Positions 26,995-38,830 of a DNA stretch of 64,000 nt are shown in pieces. The notes under the pieces were generated by a model. That model worked only from the letters and a program-made list of their open reading frames with translations, did not search any database and was not told the DNA's origin. The stretch comes from Bacteroidaceae bacterium. Its GTDB lineage: Bacteria; Bacteroidota; Bacteroidia; Bacteroidales; Bacteroidaceae. The position numbers and the translations under genes are program-made. Numbering within the stretch: the stretch's first letter is position 1; every line of letters begins with the position of its first letter. The stretch lies in contig JAFWAX010000075.1 in NCBI GenBank assembly GCA_017507385.1, positions 22,046-86,045 of the forward strand. Reading direction: 5' to 3'.

Positions 26995-28269
26995 ATGGAT
27001 ATTACATTTATTTTATATAGTATTGGAGTATTCTTGGCAATTGTACTTGTGCTTGTCATCATTCTCCTCGTTGCTAAGAAGTACCTTTCTCCAAGCGGTA
27101 ATGTTACTATTACCATCAACGGAAAGGACAAACTTGAAGTTGAGCAAGGTTCAAGCCTTCTCTCTACCCTCGCAGGCAAAGACATCTACCTTCCATCTGC
27201 ATGTGGTGGAAAAGGTTCATGTGGCCAATGCAAATGCCAAGTGGTTTCTGGTGGCGGTGAAATTCTTGATTCAGAAAGAGGGCATTTCACACGTAAGCAA
27301 ATCAAGGAGGGTTATCGTCTTGGCTGTCAGTGCAAAGTGAAGGGAGACCTTGAAATTGCAGTTGAAGATTCAGTTATGGGTGTTAAGGAATGGGAGTGCA
27401 CCGTTATTGGTAACCGTAACGTGGCTACATTTATTAAGGAGTACAAAGTTGCACTTCCTCCAGGCGAACACATGGATTTCGAGCCAGGTTCTTATGCACA
27501 GATTAAGATTCCTGCATTCTCTATCGATTATGACAAGGATTTCGACAAGAGCCTGATTGGCGACACTTACCTTCCAGCATGGAAGAATTTCGGTCTTTTC
27601 AACCTCAAGTGCGTCAATGACACTCCAACAATCCGCGCTTACTCCATGGCAAACTACCCCGACGAAGGCGATATCATTACGCTTAATGTGCGTATTGCTA
27701 CACCTCCGTTCAAACCCAAAGAGCAAGGCGGTGGCTTCATGGATGTTAATCCTGGTATTGCGTCATCATACATTTTCTCTCTCAAGCCGGGTGACAAGGT
27801 TATCATGTCTGGCCCATATGGAGAGTTCCGTCCACAGTACGGTACTGGACGTGAGATGATTTGGGTCGGCGGTGGTGCAGGTATGGCTCCGCTTCGTGCT
27901 CAAATCATGCACATGCTCAAGACGCTCAACACTCGCGACCGCGAAATGCATTACTTCTATGGCGCACGTGCGCTTGAGGAAATCCCATTCCTTGATGACT
28001 TCCTCGCTCTTGAGAAGGAGTTCGACAACTTCCATTTCCACCTCGCTCTCGACCGTCCTGATCCAAAGGCGGATGCAGCCGGAATCAAGTACACTCCAGG
28101 ATTTGTGGCACCTGTTATGGGCGACACATACCTTAAGCAGCACGAGAATCCAGAAGATGTCGAGTACTACCTCTGCGGTCCTCCAATGATGGCAAAGACT
28201 GTGCTTGACCTTCTCCACTCTCTCGGTGTAGAAGACGACATGATTCGCTTCGATAACTTCGGAGGATAA
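26995..28269 (+). CDS. nqrF: Na+-translocating NADH:quinone reductase subunit F
   Basis: Electron-entry subunit: oxidises NADH via FAD and a 2Fe-2S cluster. The 424 residues have one N-terminal membrane helix (about 5-27), a ferredoxin domain with cluster ligands Cys70, Cys76, Cys79 and Cys111 (CGGKGSCGQC, then GCQCKV), an FAD domain with RAYSMANYP and an NADH domain with WVGGGAGMAPLRAQ and YYLCGPPMM. The C-terminus FDNFGG is typical. Last gene of the operon, followed by a 12-bp-stem terminator. Confidence 0.97.
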   Translation: MDITFILYSIGVFLAIVLVLVIILLVAKKYLSPSGNVTITINGKDKLEVEQGSSLLSTLAGKDIYLPSACGGKGSCGQCKCQVVSGGGEILDSERGHFTRKQIKEGYRLGCQCKVKGDLEIAVEDSVMGVKEWECTVIGNRNVATFIKEYKVALPPGEHMDFEPGSYAQIKIPAFSIDYDKDFDKSLIGDTYLPAWKNFGLFNLKCVNDTPTIRAYSMANYPDEGDIITLNVRIATPPFKPKEQGGGFMDVNPGIASSYIFSLKPGDKVIMSGPYGEFRPQYGTGREMIWVGGGAGMAPLRAQIMHMLKTLNTRDREMHYFYGARALEEIPFLDDFLALEKEFDNFHFHLALDRPDPKADAAGIKYTPGFVAPVMGDTYLKQHENPEDVEYYLCGPPMMAKTVLDLLHSLGVEDDMIRFDNFGG

Positions 28270-28314
28270 TTGTTACATACAGCGAAAAAATAAGGTAGCA
28301 TGATGCTTTTTGAT

Positions 28315-28345
28315 AGAATCCGTCTCAATAGAGGCGGATTCTTTA
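28315..28345 (+). terminator. Terminator of the nqr operon
   Basis: AGAATCCGTCTC and GAGGCGGATTCT form a 12-bp stem (one G-U) with loop AATA, followed by TTATTT, 45 bp after the nqrF stop. Confidence 0.85.
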
Positions 28346-28357
28346 TTTGCATCGCAT

Positions 28358-28428
28358 AAATCGGTGTGCCCCACATCGATGTTTCGATGTGCCCCACTCC
28401 GACATATCGGTGTGGGGCACACCGATTT
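28358..28428. repeat. Triple-palindrome element A2 (23-bp period)
   Basis: Cores centred at 28370, 28393 and 28416. The left arm AAATCGGTGTGCCCC (28358-28372) is the exact reverse complement of 28414-28428. Between the nqr terminator and the Lnb-like gene, both on the plus strand. Confidence 0.92.
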
Positions 28429-28626
28429 TTGATACAACGCGCAGTCTTTCTTTTGAAAAAAACATGCGTTCTGAAGAGCTTGACAAATGGGATTGTATTG
28501 GGATTGCCAGCAGGTCGGTGCGTAGTATTTGTTGCGAAAACAAGTGTTTTGTGGCAAGGTGTTCTTTGTTGCGACTTAAAACTTGCATTTAATAGTTTGA
28601 AAAACTGATTATTCGTTTTTTTTTCG

Positions 28627-28634
28627 TATCTTTG
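28627..28634 (+). promoter_or_regulatory. -7 box very close to the Lnb-like gene start
   Basis: TATCTTTG ends 9 bp before the ATG at 28644, so a transcript started here would have a leader of only a few bases. No -33 element at the standard distance. Confidence 0.4.
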
Positions 28635-28643
28635 CAAATTGTT

Positions 28644-29858
28644 ATGACTCAGTTGAAACTATATGTATTGGTAGTAGCGCTTGTGTTGGCAAACTTCAGA
28701 ATGTCAGCACAGGATGGGGTGTCTTCTGTAATGACAGGATTCCCTTCAACAGATTCTATCAGCGTCTCCATATTGACCTGCACTCCTGGGGCTGAATTGT
28801 ATTCCAAGTTCGGGCATACGGCGTTGAGGGTAAAGAATCACACACGCGAAGAAGATATTGTGTTCAACTATGGATGTTTCGATTATAGCGAGCACAACTT
28901 TGTTTTCAGATTTCTGCTTGGACAGACAGACTATATGCTTAATGCGGAGCCGTATAAATATCTTGTGGCTCGCTATGGCTATATGGGAACTGGAGTTAAA
29001 GAGCAGGTTCTGAATTTGACACAAAGCGAAGCGAACTACCTCTTTACTCTTCTTTTAGAAAATATTCGTCCTGAAAATCAGGAATATAGATACATTTGGC
29101 TATACGATAATTGTACGGAGCGCGCTCGCAATATGATAGAAAAGGCGGTTGATGGCAATGTCGTTTATGAAAGGCCTGCCGTTCAAGCAACCATACGCCA
29201 GATGCTTCATCAATGCCTGCAAGAAGACCCATGGACTTGTTTTGGGATAGACATGATTCTTGGTGCGGAAATAGACGAGCCGGTGGACAAACGCATTCAG
29301 ATGTTTCTTCCTGATTTTTTCAGGCAAGAAGCAAGTGAAGCATACATCATGAGGAAGGACGGCAGCCGGATTCCTTATATTTTCACGACCAACGACATTA
29401 TTCAGGAAACGCTGAAGAGAGAGAAGGCGTCTTTCTTGATTTCACCCATTCTTATCTTTTCGCTGCTGCTGCTGATTACAATCTTTCTTTTTGTGTATGA
29501 ATTCATCAGAAACAAGCGGCAAGAATGGTTTGACATCATCCTGCATGCTCTTCAGGGCATGGCTGGTATTGTTGTCGCTTTCCTCTTCTTCTTCTCTTCC
29601 CACCCCGCTGTAGATAGCAACTGGCTAATCATAATATTGAATCCATTGGCATTGTTCTATGCTGGCTGGATGATATACTGTACAAGGAAACGGAAAAGAA
29701 ATATTCTTTCATACGTCAACATGGCAGTACTTTTCTGCTTTTTGATCATCATGTTAACATGTCCTCAGGCATTTAATACAGCGATGTATTTATTGGTACT
29801 TGCTTTGTTTGTACGAGCATTGTCCCAGGGGCACTTCACATACCATAAAAAACGATGA
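28644..29858 (+). CDS. DUF4105 / Lnb-like integral membrane protein
   Basis: A 404-residue protein with an N-terminal signal segment (MTQLKLYVLVVALVLANFRM, then SAQ), a periplasmic domain of about 230 residues and five C-terminal membrane helices (about 266-288, 300-318, 327-347, 354-372, 378-394). The domain is DUF4105, which I recall Pfam naming the Lnb N-terminal domain after a lipoprotein N-acyltransferase role in Bacteroides. The likely papain-like pair is His58 in SKFGHTALRV and Cys157 in WLYDNCTERAR. The frame opens at 28632, but ATG at 28644 gives the better signal peptide. It overlaps the next gene by 4 bp (ATGA). Family firm; enzymatic role moderately sure. Confidence 0.8.
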   Translation: MTQLKLYVLVVALVLANFRMSAQDGVSSVMTGFPSTDSISVSILTCTPGAELYSKFGHTALRVKNHTREEDIVFNYGCFDYSEHNFVFRFLLGQTDYMLNAEPYKYLVARYGYMGTGVKEQVLNLTQSEANYLFTLLLENIRPENQEYRYIWLYDNCTERARNMIEKAVDGNVVYERPAVQATIRQMLHQCLQEDPWTCFGIDMILGAEIDEPVDKRIQMFLPDFFRQEASEAYIMRKDGSRIPYIFTTNDIIQETLKREKASFLISPILIFSLLLLITIFLFVYEFIRNKRQEWFDIILHALQGMAGIVVAFLFFFSSHPAVDSNWLIIILNPLALFYAGWMIYCTRKRKRNILSYVNMAVLFCFLIIMLTCPQAFNTAMYLLVLALFVRALSQGHFTYHKKR

Positions 29859-31414
29859 AAAAACAGATACTTACAACATTTTTCGCCTCTATAACGATGG
29901 CAGGTGCAATGGCTCAGACTGCTGTTGTCCCTCGGCTTGTTGTGGGTATTTCTATCGATCAACTTCGTTCCGATTACCTGAATGCTTTTATGCCTCTATA
30001 TGGAGAAGGAGGATTCAAGCGTTTGTTGGAACAGGGACAAGTTTATTCGAATGTTCAATATCAGCACGTGCCCATTGACAGAGCTTCTGCCATTGCTTCC
30101 ATCGTGACAGGAACCATTCCCTACAACCACGGAATCATTGCAGAAGAGTGGATGAACAGGGCGGAGCTGCACACAAACTATTGTGTTGACGACCGCAATT
30201 ACAAAGGTATTGAGACAAGCGATTCTTCTTCTCCCCAAAATTTGCTTGTCAGCACTATTGGAGACGAACTGAAAGCTGCAACAAAAGGAAAATCTTTAGT
30301 TTATAGTGTTGCGCCTTTCCGCGAAGCCGCCATACTTGCAGCAGGACATGCCGCAGATTGGGCCATGTGGATAGACAATCAAAGCGGAAGATGGGCAGGA
30401 ACAACCTACTACGGGCAAGCGCCTTCATGGATTCGTTATCTCGATTCTGGCGCATTAGCCAGCAAGGTGCCTTCAATAACATGGACACCCTCCAATGAAT
30501 ATGTAGGAGAATACAATTATTATCTGACAAGTTCGCAAAAGTCCTTTTCTCATAAGTTTACAGGCGACAGCAAATTCCGAATGTTCAAGACTTCTGGATT
30601 GGTCAATGAGGAGGTGACGAAAGCAGTTCGTTATTGTCTTGAAAATGGTAATGCCGGAATTGACGAAATAACTGACTATATTTCTGTGTGTTACTATGCT
30701 GGAAATTTTGAAGGGGCAAGCACGACGGCTACAACAGAACTGCAAGACACATACAAGCGATTAGATGATGAACTTTCGGTGCTTTTGACCAAAATAGACC
30801 AATTGGTTGGTTTGGATAAGACGCTGATTTATCTCACATCTACAGGCTACGACAAGTCTGAAACTTCAGGCGACATAGCAGAATACCGCATTCCAACAGG
30901 GGATTTCAACATCAATCGTTGCGCTACGTTGTTAAACATGTATTTATGTGCAATGTTTGGCAATGGCAAATATGTGGAGAGTTATTTTGGCAATCAGTTC
31001 TATATCAATCACAAGCTGTTAGAACAGAAGCAACTGAAATTAGCTGAAATATTTGAACATTGCGAGGATTTCCTTTTTCAATTCAGCGGTGTGAGGGATG
31101 TATTCACAGCCCATCGCATCACTCAAGGAGCATGGACGCCTGGTATTAGCAGCATCAGAAACGGATTTAATCCTAAGTGCTCTGGCGACATCATTGTGGA
31201 GGTTTCTCCTGGATGGAATCTTGTCAATGAAGACAGAGGAACAAAAAAAATGCAGCGCGACTCGTTCTTTGAGTTTCCTTTAATATTCTTCGGATATACA
31301 ATAAAAGCAGAAAAAGTTGCTACACCGGTCACAATCGACTGCATAGCACCGACGATTGCACATCATATCAGAATCAGAGCACCTAATGCTTGCTCTACCC
31401 CTCCGCTTTTTTGA
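29855..31414 (+). CDS. Exported alkaline-phosphatase-fold protein lacking the active-site residues
   Basis: A 519-residue exported protein (signal peptide MKKQILTTFFASITMAGAMA, cleaved before QTAVV) of the type I phosphodiesterase/PafA-like alkaline phosphatase family. The first metal-ligand region VVGISIDQLRSDYL with Asp35 is kept. The nucleophile loop, normally T-G-P-G-H-A-T, reads DRASAIAS (75-82). The Lys of the K-x-R substrate motif is replaced (APFREAA, 153-159). The usual T-A-D-H-G metal motif is replaced by LTSTGYDKS, and the late metal His region reads RGTKKMQRD. It is therefore probably inactive as a phosphatase. Translationally coupled to the Lnb-like gene and followed by secA. Confidence 0.8.
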   Translation: MKKQILTTFFASITMAGAMAQTAVVPRLVVGISIDQLRSDYLNAFMPLYGEGGFKRLLEQGQVYSNVQYQHVPIDRASAIASIVTGTIPYNHGIIAEEWMNRAELHTNYCVDDRNYKGIETSDSSSPQNLLVSTIGDELKAATKGKSLVYSVAPFREAAILAAGHAADWAMWIDNQSGRWAGTTYYGQAPSWIRYLDSGALASKVPSITWTPSNEYVGEYNYYLTSSQKSFSHKFTGDSKFRMFKTSGLVNEEVTKAVRYCLENGNAGIDEITDYISVCYYAGNFEGASTTATTELQDTYKRLDDELSVLLTKIDQLVGLDKTLIYLTSTGYDKSETSGDIAEYRIPTGDFNINRCATLLNMYLCAMFGNGKYVESYFGNQFYINHKLLEQKQLKLAEIFEHCEDFLFQFSGVRDVFTAHRITQGAWTPGISSIRNGFNPKCSGDIIVEVSPGWNLVNEDRGTKKMQRDSFFEFPLIFFGYTIKAEKVATPVTIDCIAPTIAHHIRIRAPNACSTPPLF

Positions 31415-31453
31415 AAAATAACCAGATTGTAATTAATAAAATATCTATATAAA

Positions 31454-34837
<3,384 letters not shown>

Positions 34838-34854
34838 GCTTAAAATCACATAAG

Positions 34855-34901
34855 AAAGGCGCGAGCTTGTGCCTAAGAGAAGAGTGCAGCTCGCGCTTTT
34901 T
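34855..34901 (+). terminator. Terminator of secA
   Basis: AAAGGCGCGAGCT (34855-34867) pairs, with one bulged G, to AGCTCGCGCTTT (34888-34899), followed by a T run; 18 bp after the secA stop. Confidence 0.8.
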
Positions 34902-34931
34902 ATGTCAGTAAGCAATTATAAAGAACGTTTT

Positions 34932-35131
34932 TAACGTGAGTTCGGCGAATTAAAAAGTTGCATGAATTAACTTAAACAAAAATAAGATTCACGTTGTTTT
35001 AGCATTCACCGTTCGCATAATATTTAAAGCACCGCGCACGAAATATTTTAAACACGGTGCTTTAAATATTATACGAACGGTGGACACGTAGAGAACAGCA
35101 TGCTTTATGCAAATTCATCGAACTCACGTTA
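34932..35131. repeat. 200-bp outer inverted repeat around C2
   Basis: TAACGTGAGTTCGGCGAATTA (34932-34952) and the inverse copy at 35111-35131 match at 18 of 21 positions and frame element C2. A related sequence, ACGTGAGTTC then AATTCATGC, recurs at 50449-50471 next to element A4. The whole may be a larger dispersed unit. Confidence 0.65.
35007..35082. repeat. Triple-palindrome element C2 (AATATT core, 23-bp period)
   Basis: AATATT at 35019-35024, 35042-35047 and 35065-35070, with centres 23 bp apart. Arms CACCGTTCGCATAATATTTA and its near-complement ending CGAACGGTG are symmetrical about 35044.5. Homologous to C1 but with diverged middle sequence. In the convergent secA/fcl gap. Confidence 0.9.
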
Positions 35132-35154
35132 TTAAGAATCTTGAACCTTATATC

Positions 35155-35212
35155 ACGGATTACGATGAACCTTGTAGCGTAATTACGATGTAGGGATATT
35201 GCAATTATGCTG
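35155..35212. repeat. Palindrome array B4 (23-bp period)
   Basis: A degenerate unit ACGGATTACG (35155-35164), a perfect CGTAATTACG (35178-35187) and a degenerate GCAATTATGC (35201-35210), each exactly 23 bp apart. To the right of element C2. Confidence 0.75.
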
Positions 35213-35246
35213 CTTTCCCGCACGAACTTTATAATTCATTTTATCT

Positions 35247-35282
35247 TGAAAAAAAAGAGAGGGGGGATTCCCTCTCTCTCAT
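35247..35282 (-). terminator. Terminator of gmd-fcl
   Basis: On the minus strand a GAGAGGG/CCCTCTC hairpin (arms 35257-35263 and 35270-35276) is followed by TTTTTTTT (35249-35256), 13 bp after the fcl stop. Confidence 0.8.
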
Positions 35283-35294
35283 TATGGTGATTGT

Positions 35295-36494
35295 TCAATC
35301 TTGCTTGTGGTTGATGCAGATACCTTTCAGATACCAGTCATACAAGCGATGAACTCCTTCCTCTATTTCGATTGTGTGATGCCAACCGAGACGGTGAAGT
35401 TTGTCCACATCTGTCAGTTTCTTCATTGTACCATCCGGCTTAGAAGAATCCCAGCGGAGTTCTCCCTTGAAGCCTATTTCCTGCATGATTTTTTCTGCCA
35501 CCTCCTTGATGGAAATTTCTTTGCCAGTACCAACATTAATATGGCAGTTGCGAATTTCTTTGATGCCATCTCTGTTCACAACAAAGTCGCTCTTCTCTAT
35601 TACATCTTGGAAATCCACATTCAACAAGCAATGGACAGAAGCGTCAGCCATTTCTTCGCTCCAGAGGAATTCACGCATCGGTGCTCCTGTACCCCATAGA
35701 GTGACTGCATCAGGGGTGATGCCATAATGACGAAGCACTTGGAGAATGGTGTATTCATCACTCATGGCCGTTGCCACGATTGTTTGTGATGCCTTTGAGT
35801 CGGCCTCGTTCTGTGCACCTTGTCCATCCACCATTTTGGGTACTTTCATTGATACAGGACGGAGTCCTAAATCCTTGCGAACAGCATCCCAGTTTCCTTC
35901 GTTTAAGCACTTTGCCAGATGAATCTTGCGAATCATAGCAGGGAGCACATGAGAGTTCTCCAGATGGAAATTGTCGTTAGGGCCATACAGGTTGGTAGGC
36001 ATCACCGCAATGTAGTTTGTGCCATATTGCAGATTGAAAGATTCGCACATTTTCAATCCTGCAATCTTTGCAATGGCATAAGGTTCGTTTGTGTACTCAA
36101 GCGGAGAGGTGAGCAGGCAGTCTTCTGGCATTGGCTGTGGAGCTTCACCAGGGTAGATGCAAGTGGAACCAAGGAAAAGGAGCTTCTTAACTCCGTGTTT
36201 CCATGCCTCACCTATCACATTCTGCTGAATCTGCAAATTCTGATAGATGAAATCTGCGCGGTATTGCAGGTTCGCCATAATGCCTCCCACATGTGCAGCA
36301 GCCAAAACGACGGCATCAGGCTGTTCTTCGTCGAAAAAATTTTTTACGGCGACAGGGTCAAGCAAATCCAGCTCTGAATGTGATTTGCCAACGAGATTGT
36401 CATAACCGCGTGCCTTAAGGTTGTTCCATATAGCAGAACCAACCAAGCCATGATGACCTGCTACAAAGATTTTTGATTTCTTGTCTAATGCCAT
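35295..36494 (-). CDS. fcl: GDP-L-fucose synthase, with an internal insertion
   Basis: Epimerase-reductase that converts GDP-4-keto-6-deoxymannose into GDP-L-fucose with NADPH. The 399 residues exceed the usual length of about 320. VAGHHGLVGS (11-20) is the Rossmann loop and YAIAK (139-143) the catalytic Tyr-Lys pair. Between HLAK (about 195) and VTLWGTGAPMREFL (about 264) lies an extra segment of some 65 residues, including AQNEADSKASQTIV, where the classical enzyme has a short link. I recall such longer forms in other bacteroidetes. It is 7 bp downstream of gmd, the preceding step. Confidence 0.94.
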   Translation of the reverse strand: MALDKKSKIFVAGHHGLVGSAIWNNLKARGYDNLVGKSHSELDLLDPVAVKNFFDEEQPDAVVLAAAHVGGIMANLQYRADFIYQNLQIQQNVIGEAWKHGVKKLLFLGSTCIYPGEAPQPMPEDCLLTSPLEYTNEPYAIAKIAGLKMCESFNLQYGTNYIAVMPTNLYGPNDNFHLENSHVLPAMIRKIHLAKCLNEGNWDAVRKDLGLRPVSMKVPKMVDGQGAQNEADSKASQTIVATAMSDEYTILQVLRHYGITPDAVTLWGTGAPMREFLWSEEMADASVHCLLNVDFQDVIEKSDFVVNRDGIKEIRNCHINVGTGKEISIKEVAEKIMQEIGFKGELRWDSSKPDGTMKKLTDVDKLHRLGWHHTIEIEEGVHRLYDWYLKGICINHKQD

Positions 36495-36501
36495 GATCTG
36501 C

Positions 36502-37611
36502 TTATTTTACAAGTCCTTTTTCGAGATACTCTGCCAAGTTCGTTCTCATGACAGATGCCACATGGTCGGCTGCCACTTTTTCCATATCGTGTTTCACCAT
36601 GATGGATACAAGCTGCTCGAAAGAAGTTGTCTGAGGATTCCATCCGAGTTTTTCTTTTGCCTTGGTTGGGTCGCCCCATAGGTTCACCACGTCTGTCGGA
36701 CGGTAGAAGTCTTCTGAAACTTCAACCAGGGTCTTGCCAATCAGATTCTCAGGACCGGCTACACAGATTCCTTTCTCGTTCATGTCCTCACCTTCAAATT
36801 TCAGTTCAATGCCTGCTGCCTTGAATGCGTAGTAGGCAAATTCACGGACAGAGTGCTGCACACCTGTTGCAATCACGAAATCTTCAGGTTTTTCCTGCTG
36901 GAGGATAAGCCACATGCACTCCACGTAATCTTTTGCATATCCCCAGTCGCGGAGAGAAGAGAGATTGCCCAGATAAAGCTTGTCCTGCTTGCCCTGTGCG
37001 ATACGCGCTGCTGCAAGGGTTATCTTGCGTGTCACGAAAGTCTCGCCACGGCGTTCGGATTCATGGTTGAACAGGATGCCAGAACAGCAATACATATTGT
37101 ATGCCTCACGGTATTCTTTCACTATCCAGAAGCCGTAAAGCTTTGCTACAGCGTAGGGTGAATATGGATGGAATGGAGTCTTCTCATTTTGTGGAACTTC
37201 TTCAACCTTGCCATAGAGCTCAGACGTAGATGCCTGATAGATGCGGCAGCTGTCGGTCAAGCCACAGAGGCGAACTGCTTCCAATACACGAAGCACGCCT
37301 ACTGCGTCAACATCGGCGGTGAACTCAGGAGAGTCGAAGCTGACCTGAACATGAGACTGAGCAGCCAAATTGTATATTTCTGTTGGCTTTACCTTGCTGA
37401 CAACCTGAAGGATTGACATGGAGTCACCCAAATCGGCATAGTGAAGATGAAAATTAGGAGTGCCTTCAAGATGAGCGATGCGCTCACGATAGTCAACTGA
37501 AGAACGGCGGATTGTGCCATGTACTTCATAACCCTTAGCTAAAAGGAACTCTGACAGATATGAACCGTCTTGACCTGTGATACCTGTGATTAATGCAACT
37601 TTTCTTTCCAT
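36502..37611 (-). CDS. gmd: GDP-mannose 4,6-dehydratase
   Basis: First step of GDP-L-fucose synthesis from GDP-mannose. The 369 residues begin [20 protein letters not shown] with the NADP-binding GxxGxxG loop. The active-site region includes [19 protein letters not shown] and the YSPYAVAK Tyr-Lys pair. It forms an operon with fcl; together they feed fucosylation of surface glycans and glycoproteins, common in Bacteroidales. It is 31 bp downstream of a regulator gene on the same strand. Confidence 0.96.
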   Translation of the reverse strand: MERKVALITGITGQDGSYLSEFLLAKGYEVHGTIRRSSVDYRERIAHLEGTPNFHLHYADLGDSMSILQVVSKVKPTEIYNLAAQSHVQVSFDSPEFTADVDAVGVLRVLEAVRLCGLTDSCRIYQASTSELYGKVEEVPQNEKTPFHPYSPYAVAKLYGFWIVKEYREAYNMYCCSGILFNHESERRGETFVTRKITLAAARIAQGKQDKLYLGNLSSLRDWGYAKDYVECMWLILQQEKPEDFVIATGVQHSVREFAYYAFKAAGIELKFEGEDMNEKGICVAGPENLIGKTLVEVSEDFYRPTDVVNLWGDPTKAKEKLGWNPQTTSFEQLVSIMVKHDMEKVAADHVASVMRTNLAEYLEKGLVK

Positions 37612-37642
37612 AATAATTAATGTTAATATAATTGTTTGAATT

Positions 37643-38596
37643 TTAAATATTCACCTCCTCGAGTGCAATAAGTTTGTTCACAATTGCATAAATGGTAATG
37701 CCTGCTGGAGAGTGGATTCTTAGTTTTTTTGCAATATTGCGACGATGTGTGGTCACCGTGTTAACCGACAGAAAAAGAGCGTCTGCAATTTCTTTGTTTG
37801 ATAAACCTTTTGCCACACAAACAACAATTTCCTTCTCTCTTTCAGAAAGCAATACTTCTGATGTTGCAGATACCGAAGAATGCCCTATCCCGTTTGCTGG
37901 CACACGAGTTTGTGTTAAATGTTCCAAACGGCGTACAGAAGGCAGGAATATATTGTCCTCAATCATGCAATGAATGCTCAACTCTTCTTCTGCCTGATAG
38001 ATAGAAATGATTACGGCATTAAGTTTTTCATTATTCTCTTTCTGAGGATAATACTGCATGAAGAGATTTTTTAGTTCTTTTAATTTGGATTCAATTGCTT
38101 CGTGATGACGCGACAGCAATTGATTCTTCTCTATTGCAATGATGCTGCCATTGATGAGTTTTTCTACATAGATAAAAATTGACGACTCCTCAAACTCCAT
38201 GTGCTTGCGTATTTCTTCTACGTATTCATCGTAAAATTTCAGTACCAGAAAAGCTATTTCATTCTGTACAGAACAATCTATGGCATCCAGCAAGTGAAAA
38301 CGAATGCTTGGAAGTAGATATTCTAAAAAATAGGAATGGCTTCTTTTCAAATAGCTTAAAACAAATGCGGCATTTACGGAAATTACATTTTGTGGCTTGT
38401 TCTCAGCTCCATTTTTCACATAGTTGATAATAGCGAGAAATGTCTCTGTATCAACGTTATATTGGCTGCAAACTTCTGCGATTGTTTTTTCTCCAAATCC
38501 TAAAGAAATACCAAAACGGCTCATTATTTGTAATAAACGGTAGTCGTTTGCAAGGACACAACTTAGTTTATCTGCTCGTTTATAGTGATTCTCCAT
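37643..38596 (-). CDS. Hemerythrin-like (ScdA/RIC-type) domain fused to LuxR-type helix-turn-helix
   Basis: A 317-residue predicted transcription regulator with three parts. Residues about 20-60 match the ScdA/DUF542 N-terminal domain ([20 protein letters not shown]), but the usual Cys-Cys pair is replaced by LGFG. Residues about 80-225 look like a hemerythrin four-helix bundle with candidate di-iron ligands His87, His132/Glu136, His164 or His165 and His209/Glu213. Residues about 250-310 are a LuxR-type HTH ([20 protein letters not shown]). The likely signal is iron, oxygen or nitric oxide (inference from RIC and hemerythrin families). It is divergent from feoAB, and has a TATCTTTG -7 box about 90 bp upstream. 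gmd follows after 31 bp. Confidence 0.85.
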   Translation of the reverse strand: MENHYKRADKLSCVLANDYRLLQIMSRFGISLGFGEKTIAEVCSQYNVDTETFLAIINYVKNGAENKPQNVISVNAAFVLSYLKRSHSYFLEYLLPSIRFHLLDAIDCSVQNEIAFLVLKFYDEYVEEIRKHMEFEESSIFIYVEKLINGSIIAIEKNQLLSRHHEAIESKLKELKNLFMQYYPQKENNEKLNAVIISIYQAEEELSIHCMIEDNIFLPSVRRLEHLTQTRVPANGIGHSSVSATSEVLLSEREKEIVVCVAKGLSNKEIADALFLSVNTVTTHRRNIAKKLRIHSPAGITIYAIVNKLIALEEVNI

Positions 38597-38684
38597 TTTC
38601 TAATTGAGATTTTTTACTTATTAAGCCATCTCACTTAATTGTGTAAAATTATAATACACAATGAATGATTTGTAATTATCGTTG

Positions 38685-38692
38685 CAAAGATA
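38685..38692 (-). promoter_or_regulatory. -7 box of the hemerythrin-LuxR regulator
   Basis: TATCTTTG on the minus strand, 88 bp upstream of the regulator start. The leader contains an inverted repeat ATTGTGT (38638-38644) / ACACAAT (38656-38662), a candidate operator. Confidence 0.5.
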
Positions 38693-38757
38693 ATAAAAAA
38701 GAATTATACAATTAGAATTTCACACTGGAATAATATTCTAAATACTTAAAAATGGGT

Positions 38758-38789
38758 ATTGTATAGTTGTGTGAAAGGTTGTAACTTTG
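38758..38789 (+). promoter_or_regulatory. Promoter of feoAB
   Basis: ATTG (38758-38761), 20 bp, then TAACTTTG (38782-38789), 41 bp before the ATG at 38831. It lies about 65 bp from the divergent regulator promoter. Confidence 0.6.
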
Positions 38790-38830
38790 CAAAAAAAAAT
38801 TACAAATCATTTAATTTATTTGATAAGAAA

